From NCBI RefSeq assembly GCF_001949145.1, contig NW_019091363.1, positions 1,058,937-1,115,330 of the forward strand: 56,394 nucleotides of DNA, read 5' to 3'. Of this stretch, positions 47,497 to 56,394 are shown one piece after another. This stretch comes from Acanthaster planci (Eukaryota; Echinodermata; Asteroidea; Valvatida; Acanthasteridae). Made by a program: the position numbers and the translations under genes. The notes beneath the pieces are model-generated. The model saw nothing but the letters and a program-made list of their open reading frames with translations. It had not been told where the DNA came from and did not search any database. Position 1 is the stretch's first letter; each line of letters starts with the position of its first letter.

Positions 47497-47664
47497 ACTA
47501 ACGAGTCGACTGAACTTTCAGAATACAAAAACATTATCTAAAATTTCTAAATTAAAAAGAAATACTCCAATGAGATCAATTCATGAATGTATAAAGCTTT
47601 ACATTTAATGCACCAAATACCACCACAGACGACGAATAAGGTACATGCAAATATACAAAATGCC

Positions 47665-47670
47665 TTTATT
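47665..47670 (-). terminator. Possible distal poly(A) signal of SLC10A7
   Basis: AATAAA on the minus strand, about 2.2 kb downstream of the SLC10A7 stop. It is the only clear hexamer I noticed in that direction, so the assignment is provisional. Confidence 0.35.
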
Positions 47671-49864
47671 AGATTACAAAAATGTACGTTTTGAAACAAG
47701 TAAATACCTAACTTTCACAGTTGCTGAAATTTCAAACGCCTGTTGAGAACAAATTAGTTTCAGCAACCTCGAGGTACAATATATATTTTAGTGGTGCTCT
47801 ACAAAAATAAGAAATTTCGAATATAACAAATTCAGTGGACACTATGTTTCTCTCTTTAAAGCAGGAAAGATCCGGCTTGAATATTGCGACAGCTGAACCC
47901 ATGTACATTGTATAGCCTTTTGTAATTCAGCAACATCAATCCGAAAAAATTTCAAGCCTATTACACCACATACAACCATCCATATTTCACTAATCCCTTC
48001 CAAAACAATAGAAAAGAACACAACCAAACAGTGGAAAATGTCAACTTCAACAAATAAAAAAAACGTCCAAATAAAAGGGTAGAAGAAAAAGTAAAAATAC
48101 CCCAACTCCAACAATTAATTGACATCTATAATTCGTAACTTAAACCTATCAGTTTAACTGAAAATACTTGTTGGCAATGGAATATCCAAGAAATTGGCAG
48201 GTTGCCGGCAAGCCGAGAATTGGGAAACTGTAAATGCTATCATCAATGGTTGTCGGTGACTGGAATATACCATTCACCAAGAACACTTACACACGCAACG
48301 TGCATAACATCTGCCCCTTAGTTTTCCTCTTCAGTACCTTTGAATCTTTTAACGCCATTCTAGAGACAAGACAAAAGGCAATGACGACAGGAAAAAAGAG
48401 CAAGCACTTTTCATGAAATATTAAGGGACTCTAAAAATTGCCTGGAACCGAACACAAGAATAGCCAATACTGTCTGTACAAAATGTTTGAAATAACGAAC
48501 CCCCCCCCGGCAGGCTGCAACTGAGGCTACTACTAGTCCTTTCACATGCAGTCACAAGACCTGTTACACATAACAGGATGGTTCCATCGCAGTATACCTC
48601 TGACCCGATGAGGTCAGGTTTTGACGCGTGCACGTTCCTTAGGGAGCTTGGTGGATCTCACCTCCAACTGTCTCCCACATGAAAGCATGCATGTGAACAA
48701 AGCATGACGTCGTGATGCCTTAGGTCTTCTCCTTTTAACAGCTTGTGACTCGGCTTTCGAACAGGCATCTAGCGATGGACTTGTGACAAACTCGTGAGGA
48801 ACACAACTACAGAAGTATTCAAGTGTCCAAAGTCTGCATATAGGAATCCAAGCAACACCTACATGCAAATACCATCCATCCAAAGCAATGACAAGCACAG
48901 AGGGGACGGAAAGTAGAAGGGGCTTTGCAATATCACACTTTCTGAACCACTAGTTCAGCCAATGCTGCAAACATTGTTCAATCCACATGCATCTATGGCA
49001 ATGCAAAGACAAAATGCTAGCTTTGAGTCTCTCAAACCTGAATGAATGTTAAAGTGAATGGAAAACAAGGTATAAACGGTAGCATCAAAATTGCATCTTT
49101 CAGTGGAAAAACACTTGTACAAGAGAAATATCAACTACTGCAATATCAACTACTGCAATTAATATGTAAGTACTGAACCCTCATGTTTGATACAATATAC
49201 AAATTACATTCAGAACACCGTTAATGTACAGATTGAATATCTTTTCTTTGTTGGAAAATAAACCAAACCTGTATGGGAAAGGACATGTTTTAACCTGTAC
49301 AATTATTCTTACATCTCTACTGTTCTGATGTTGCGTTTCTGTCATTTCATTTCAGAGTAAAAACAAAACTGTGGAAAGCATGTAGAAACAAGGGACAATA
49401 TTAAAACTACTCCTGTTACAACAAAACAAGACAGACAACAAGGACGCTGACATCAGCTGCTAAAATATCAAATTAACATGAGATTAAAAAATAATGAAGC
49501 GTGGACAGAGTAAGAGTTCAAATATCGCATTAAGCTCAATAAAAAAAAATCAACTTTGAAGGCGTGGAGGTGGGTTGATATAAGAAAACAGGTGCAGGCC
49601 ACAATCAGCCAAGCTAAATGGCGAATTAAACATGTTAATTCAATGCATGTCTGGTGCCAAGGTGCAAATTGCTGGGCAATTTGACCTTCTCTTACACCGA
49701 GGACCAAAGTCCATTCATAAAATGCTGAATGACTGCTGTCGTCTCGTGTAACCCAACCACCAGGTGCTAGCTATGTAGACAGCTTCAGGGTGTCAATTAA
49801 TTTGGGAGTAATCTGATCAAGACAACAGGATTACTAGGGATACAAAAATATAAATATTTTAACT
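47671..49864 (-). other. SLC10A7: Probable long 3' UTR of SLC10A7
   Basis: Continuous sequence after the stop codon without any supported gene. It is A-rich on the plus strand and bounded on the left by a possible poly(A) signal. Calling it UTR is inference. Confidence 0.35.
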
Positions 49865-52800
49865 TTATATGGAGTCTCTTGAGTTGCTGCCGTCAGAGGT
49901 GGTGTTGAGGGACGGCTCTCCATTTTCCATCTCTTTTCTGGGGAGAGAAAAAAAAGGGAAAACTGATACTGTCAGATTTTATCAACTCTGTCATATCACC
50001 GTGAATGACTTCAGTATAAGACAACCATGTCTTTGACGTCTCAGAAATAAGTAGCTCGGGGCAAATTTCAATGTAACATTGCAAAGAGACCTCCACCTTT
50101 TGAGGCATTATTTGATTTAAAAAATCAGACGTGAACCCTTAGGGTGCTTGTGTTTGCCCTCTTGACAGCCAAAGGGAGGGGGTGGTTTGTGGTTTCTCCA
50201 GCCCCTTCATATCTTGGTTGCCCGACAACCACACTTTCCTGACATGTGGTAATTAAGTAAAGCTATCCATTATCAGTATGTTAAGGGGTTAACACCAAGG
50301 CCATTCAAAACCACTTTCTAGTTTGCTCTGTCCCGACATCTTTATTTGACATGCACAGAAGACAGGGATGTTATAACAAAGCCAGGTTCTTGAAACTTGC
50401 CTGTCTGTCTGTACGTATTGCAAGTCTGTGCAGCTGCCCCTCGACTTGAACACGTCGTTTCTTTTCAACAACTCTACTTTGCAAGAAATTCCTATCTTTA
50501 CAAGACTTTGTAGAGTGTTTTCCAATTTTCAACGGGATCCAAGGTAATATTGAATGCCTGAATTGGGGACTCATCTCAGGACTCTTTTTCCATGATGTAT
50601 ATAAAGTCAAATCAACAAGAAAGTTAACCTTTTTAGCCATGTTATGACCAAGTTTAATAAAGTTGATGTCAATGTGTCTCTGGCAAGAGAACCCTCAAAA
50701 GTTTGGTGTGCCCCCCCAAAAAAGAGGGGTGATGATATCGGACAGAATTCAACAGGCAGGGGGTTCACTACTGACAAGAATGAAGAAGCTTTATGCATTC
50801 CATAGCCAACACAGGCAAAAGCATGACTTCTACTGTGCTTCACACAAAAAACTGTTTTAACGCTTTTCAAACTGTGTACACAGATGAGTGAACAAAGTAC
50901 CAACAAACTCATCCCCAAAAAGAGGCTCACTGTTATTACAGACAAGAACTTAAACAAAATTGAAACAAACTTGACATGAAGTAGGGCAGAGCAGATCCAG
51001 GACCCGGGGGGGGTGGATGTGGGGGGTGTTGGGGGGACGTAAACTTTGTTTTGTGTGTGGGGGGGGTTGCAAAACACTAATTGTAATCTTTATGAGCTTA
51101 CTCAGGTGTATTTAAATCTGGGAAATTTTAAAAGGCTTTGGGAAAAAAGGGAAATGAAGTAGTCCATTTATGGTGTCCTTCTCTCATGATATAAGAATAT
51201 AATTCTTCTTTTGGACCTTAGGGTCAGAGGAAAATACCAGAGTGAGGGTTTACTGGTATGAAAGGGAATATGATGCTCCTTACAATGCAGTTTTTTTGGG
51301 CACTGTCAACAAATTCCAACTACGTATCAAGAGTTTGTCCTAATCAAAACTTCAAGGAATATACTCAGGACGAAAGATTAAGTTTGGAGTTTTATATTTG
51401 TAAAAAGGAAAGACGACGACCATTTGTCATTTACTGTACCTTTGTGATTTTTATGCCATTTCTTTAAAATATGTATAGCAGACTCATTAACGATTACAAA
51501 CATCAATAAATTTGGGGGGGGGACACAGCGGTTAGGTCTTTTTGAAATTCACCACATCAGTGTGTGCCCAATTGTGTTACTAAAACGCCTCATTTTTACA
51601 AGAAATCAATGCTCTTGTAGTGCCAAAGCCATGCAGAAATGGGCATTTGGCTCTGTTACACCCTTAAAGCACAGCCCTAACGTGACAAAAAACACAACAA
51701 AATAACACATATGCAGGCATGCACACTTACTACAGCAATGTTAGAAGCCCCTTTAAAGGACCAAGAGAAAGCAACGCATGAGTCTATCTATTTGGGTAGT
51801 GATGATGGTGTTATCCTGGGGCAGAACGATACAGAAGAGAAACAAGAACATGAAATGTCAACTGAATCGCACATAACTTTTATTCTGAGAGCTAGAAAAA
51901 CAAGAAGTTCACTGGATAAAACTGGTAGTGTGTAAATGAAGTACACTCTAGTACCCTTAATTCTGAAATTTCAAAGGAAGCTTAGTTCAACTTGCATGTA
52001 GACTAGATTGGAAATTTTGCTTTGAACTTTCTTAAATCCTCAATACTCCCTCAATATTCTGGAAACCAATGGCACTCTCAGCTTTTGTGGGGTGCTGAGC
52101 CCTATTACTAAGTAAAAGTGCCACTGTATCTTTAATGAAATTGAATATTCTTTTCCTGGTGTTGTATTCATAACAGAAAGAAAAAGAAAATGAAGTGGGA
52201 TTGTAGAGCAAGTGCAAAGAATTGTATACAATGTTGAGACCATCACAAGACCAGACGCAAGACCATTCAGAAGAGCAGTCTGGGACGTGTCTTACTACAG
52301 GATAATAGCCTGTGACTAGAATTCAGACAAGAGGTCTTGTGCCGGTCTTGTGGCAATTTTGTGGACTCTTGTGATGGTCTTAAGGGGTTTGGAGTACAAC
52401 ACAACACCAGATTTATTTCCAAGAACCCTACCTCTGTTTCTCAGCTGCGAGCATCCACTGCTTGACTCGCCCCACCAGCAAGCCACCGAGAAGGATCTGG
52501 GTGGGATGGTAGACTAGGAGGGGGATGGAGATGAGGGACAGGTGCTCGTAACCGGCAAAGATAATCTTCAACATGGGGATGCCTAGAGAGAGAGAGAGAG
52601 GAGGAGGTACTTGTCAAAGTGGAAAGTTAGGAATGGTCATTTGGGACTTTCCTTGTCGTTTTGGTGATTCTGATCAGCGAGGTTTGAATCCTGCTCTGCT
52701 GAGTTAGTCTCAAGACAGTGAAAGTCAATTTACTAGTCGATCAAGCTCCATGTCAGTAGCTGCACAATTCAACTGTGTCAAAGGCATTCCTTTCCATCTT

Positions 52801-55800
52801 TTACCACTGTGGAGTCTCGTAACTTTAACAGGACTAGGGACCACGCTTTCACTTTCACTTGAATTGTTGAATGGATCACAGTTCTTCTATCGCGGTTGGT
52901 TAGCAGGTTTCGTCACTGTATGCTACCTATTCATCCTACACCAGTCCAAAAGGTACACTGTACCATGAGAAAACAGGTCACAAGAAACCTCTTGAACTAG
53001 GGTATTGGACTTTCTTCCTTATACTGCCTGATGGCAGACTGCCCTTAATGCATGTAAACTCCTCCAAGTAACTGCCGGAGTGTGCATTGTATGCATGGAT
53101 AAAACTATAAGATCCTGAAACTTTTTACTGATGACTGAACTGAAATATACAAAGCTTCAAAATAAGATGGCCTAATGTGTCAATCCAAGCAGTTTTTTTC
53201 CTTTAATGAAAGACTCTATTTGATCCAAAGTGTCAAGCCCTCAATCTTGGAAGCTTTGCCAGAGAGTACACCCTACACGATAGTCTAAATGTTATTTTGT
53301 TACGACAAGCAGCATCAAGTGACAGGATTCAACTTACCCAGTGTCAGAGATTTGTGGGTAGCACAAAACATGATTGCTACCGTGTCGCTTGGAGTGAATC
53401 CAAAAAATTGCACTTGTGAGATGAAGAAGGTGAAGGATATAAGGCATACTTGCAGAATAAACACTGGCAGGGTAAAACAAGGAAATGAAAATACTCTATG
53501 AAACTATGTCAAACTACATTTGCACAGATAATTCTGCCAAGCCAAGTTACACCCTCCGAGGTATAGGGTCGGATCCTGAGACATCAAAGAACCATGACCA
53601 TATGATTTCCCCCCTAATTGGTTACCACGACTGCGAGCAAGCATTTGGTTTAAATGAACATGGTATGTTGTTATCTTGACAGTGAGGCTCATTTTCACAC
53701 ACACACACAAAATAAAACTTGAAGTACCGGTAATTATGAACTGGCATAAAGGTTACCAGTTGGGCCATGCCCATGGTTGTCAGTATTCCAATCCAGCACT
53801 GGGTGCTGGCTCCACATTTTTCTTATGCTTGTGACACTTTTTGAAGCTTCAGTGCTTGCTTACTATATAGATACATGCGTGGCATGAGAGTGCCTTCAAA
53901 GTGTGACAGTTTCTTTTGCTAACAGACTTTTATGGGTTTTCCCCATCCTACACTCACGTTCATGGGTACATGCATTCCTTAAAGCCAACAAAGCTACTTT
54001 GTGCCCATTCAGCTGAAAACTTTCTTGTGCCTTTTCTGCACCACGTGCATGTGGTAATCAATGCAAACTCTTGGAAAGTCCTTCCTGAGTCTCGTGACTA
54101 AGAACCAAGTGCCATCTACTGGTACATGTACAGCTCCAAGAAATAACTTCTTCATTATCCGTCAATGCATACATGGCCTGAAATTTACGACAAAAAATGG
54201 GCTTTATGATTGGATGTTTAAAACCAGTGATGACATCAGTATGTTTAGGGCCAAGGTGTACACGGTACAGCCTGACTTTGCTTGCAGCTTGCCTAGTTAA
54301 GCAGCAGTATCCATCCATGTAATTGCAAAATCAGGCCATGCATCTATTCCCAAACAGATGACAGCAAAGCAATAATAACTTTCGTCACTTTCAGTTTTCA
54401 AACCACAATCTTTCCCAGAAGGGAAGGGGGACAAAGACTCTTCAGTCCTTTCTCAGAGAACTTGCTGCCAGCATCAACAGAAACTCGAAGTTGACAAATC
54501 TTTCAGTTTCAACAGGCACAGAGTAAAACACCATCAAGACTAACTTCCAAGGGCTCATTTCGCTGCCCTGGATTTTGTGTTGTCGGGCACTGCCATTTGG
54601 CATTGGTGGACTAGCTGAAATAAAGGGCACCGATGCCAAACGTGAGGGCATTAATGCCATCAGCGAACCAAAGTTCTGGGCATTAATGCCATCCTGATAT
54701 GTTTTTGGAAGTGTCCTTTCTCAATGAGGTATATCGATACTGCATGATAATCACTATTCATTCAGGCCTAAGAAGTAAGTAGGATACGCATTATACCTGA
54801 ACATATCCGTGATTAGTGTCAAGCCAGCAGCCCAGTGTTGGAAGGCTTTGGCCCATTTTGACAGCAGCCATTCTTTTCTCGGCATTTTGCCTACCCAAAA
54901 AACTGGCCAGGCCAGTCAAATGAGTGATTTTGCACACAACGACGTACGTGAAAATCAGGGTAGTCCTGATCGATGACGTGTATGTTCAGTTCAGATCGCA
55001 CGCGGAGCGTGGCACTGAACTGCAAACACTACATTGCAGTGTTAGTTAAAATACTGCCACGTCCTGTGTGCATTAAAGACGTGGAGCTCTCAATATTCCG
55101 TCAACACGTACATGTCGATCAGCACTTAATTTTAGACCAACGTTATTGTTCACATTAAAATGCTTGGCTTGGGCATGCGCTGTTATGTTAAGTTGTTGGA
55201 TAAGCTGGTGGGTGGTGCGTGGAAACACTGACTGTGCCGCGCTTGCGATCATGCAGTGTGCATGGCGCGGGCCCGGCCAGGCCGGGCCGGGCAACCAATG
55301 CCAGGTGGGCTGAGTGTACCATTCCCCTCATATGCCATGCATTTGGGTGACGAGGCGCGGTTTTCTGGTCAATGTGAATGATCATGAAATGATGTGTATG
55401 TCGCTTTCCATGCCGCTTTCCGTGTACCTCACTGACCAAGGGCAGTCGATATGCACGTGTGAGCGCTATGGCCAAGAGAAAAAAAGGGCACTGCCATCTT
55501 GGTGGTGAAACATGATCCCTTTTCGGAGGCACCACGGCCAAATGAGAGGGCACCGATGGCTGTGGATTTATCTAACAGACCATAGTTCTTACTTCACATG
55601 TGCACTCTCCAATGAACCTTTGTACGTTGGTATGTGTTGTAAGTAAAATTGAAGTACATGCAACTGCACACATGCACACTCAGCTTTCCAATACACATTT
55701 CAAAACCCAGACTTTGTGGGGACCGAAAATATTTGCCATGACAAATTTCTGCCCCTACTTCAGGAGTTTTCTAATTAAAAATATTATCTTCTTGATGTGG

Positions 55801-56382
55801 TAAGAGCCTGGGCACACCTACCTTACAAGCAGGCTTGGGGCACAAAGTACATGTACATGTACTGGAGCATACCAGTACAAAAACACACTGCTGGTCTCAT
55901 TGTCTATCTGTGCCTGCATGTATCCTTTAAGACTGAAAAGGACAAAATGCCCAGAATACGGCAGAACCATTTGCCTCAAGTGTATGCACTGTGAAACAGC
56001 AAGGCTGTGTCTGCATTACTTGGCTGGGGCTTTAAACAGTACTTGACTTCATGGAATGTGGCTGCAGCTACATGTCATAGACTTGTGCGTAGTTTCCAGC
56101 CATGGCCAAGTTATTTGGACACAGCTTAGTGTCTCTTGTGGTCAGGCCAAATACACAGAGCGCCCCCTGGTGTTAATGCACCAGGCCATTTCCCCATTAT
56201 TCCATCATGGGCTCACCTATGAACACCATTGCACATAAGCTGAGGTGGTCTATATGCAGTGCTGTGTTGGAGAACGTGTCACAGAACGTAGAGTAGATGA
56301 TAAGAAGCAGGACAGCCTTGCCGAGAGTGCCGAAGGGTGGCTTGGTTCTCTCTAGCCACTCCTTGATGAACCGTCTTAAAAC
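49865..56382 (-). CDS. SLC10A7: SLC10A7, sodium/bile-acid cotransporter family member 7 (C-terminal half)
   Basis: Four last exons: 56382-56217, 53463-53338, 52582-52432 and 49937-49865 (TAA at 49865-49867). Splice phases match (1, 1, 2), giving 171 residues; the N-terminal half lies beyond the window. SLC10A7 is a ten-helix Golgi/plasma-membrane protein of the bile-acid transporter family. In vertebrates it affects calcium entry, Golgi function and glycosaminoglycan synthesis rather than bile-acid uptake. Diagnostic stretches: [14 protein letters not shown] and [12 protein letters not shown], then [28 protein letters not shown] follows across a junction, then [20 protein letters not shown] and VKQWM. 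The last exon encodes a short polar tail ([19 protein letters not shown]) that is poorly conserved in the family. No break seen. The exon starting at 56382 follows a CTGCAG acceptor at the window edge. Confidence 0.94.
49938..52431 (-). other. SLC10A7: Last intron of SLC10A7
   Basis: Starts GTAGGG after 52432 and ends CTCTCCCCAG before 49937. Contains the fold-back at 52237-52381 and G-rich runs near 51005-51066; no nested gene is supported. Confidence 0.8.
52237..52381. repeat. Fold-back repeat built on CAAGACC words
   Basis: GAGACCATCACAAGA at the left is matched by TCTTGTGATGGTCT at the right. The inner sequence has further CAAGACC and GGTCTTG words in opposite orientation. About 145 bp, in the last intron of SLC10A7. 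Confidence 0.75.
53464..56216 (-). other. SLC10A7: SLC10A7 intron
   Basis: Intron between the 56217-56382 and 53338-53463 exons (GTGAGC start, CTGCCAG end). It carries related words around 54590-54690 and 55485-55560 (GGGCACCGATG, GGGCATTAATGCCATC), probably an old repeat, and a GC-rich patch at 55255-55300. Confidence 0.75.
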
Positions 56383-56394
56383 CTGCAGGATTAC

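Overview
The window is nuclear DNA from an intron-rich animal, most likely a marine deuterostome invertebrate. I lean towards an echinoderm-type (ambulacrarian) genome. The signs are long introns with GT/AG junctions, proteins close to vertebrate orthologues (GUF1, SLC10A7), a secreted farnesoic-acid-methyltransferase-like domain protein, paired orphan rhodopsin-family receptors, many TACATGTA palindromes, and small palindromic transposons in introns. The species call is inference. There is no bacterial, plasmid or CRISPR content. Two runs of N (16452-16986 and 36885-37153) are assembly gaps.

Left third (1-22 kb): a possible two-exon small plus-strand gene (652-2021, weak), one large 509-codon minus-strand exon of an unrecognised basic, serine-rich protein (3286-4812), and a possible plus-strand exon at 6051-6283. 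A GC/CCAAT/YY1-type promoter cluster lies near 9.85-10.07 kb. An intact SGNH-hydrolase plus double zinc-knuckle ORF of retroelement type follows (12044-12916, minus). Next is a four-exon plus-strand gene for a secreted FAMeT-domain protein (14827-18971), which is interrupted by a frame break and an assembly gap. An 80-bp tandem array (21713-22167) precedes the next gene.

Middle (23-35.7 kb): the complete coding region of the mitochondrial translation GTPase GUF1 (EF4/LepA) on the minus strand. Thirteen exons could be joined with consistent intron phase to a 698-residue protein. Its introns hold a minisatellite, two copies of a palindromic MITE that flank exon 6, and a long near-perfect hairpin. 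A dead LINE fragment lies just upstream of the gene.

Right third (36.8-56.4 kb): two single-exon class A receptors stand head to head (37845-39008 minus; 42657-43772 plus), with an inverted-repeat element between their 5' ends. Their 3' coding ends are almost identical, which suggests gene conversion. The window ends inside SLC10A7 (minus), with its last four exons and a probable long 3' UTR present. Several further fold-back elements are scattered here.

The genes do not form a pathway; this is an ordinary mixed chromosomal neighbourhood. The most unusual features are the receptor pair with conversion, the inverted repeats, the solo SGNH/zinc-knuckle ORF and the broken FAMeT gene.
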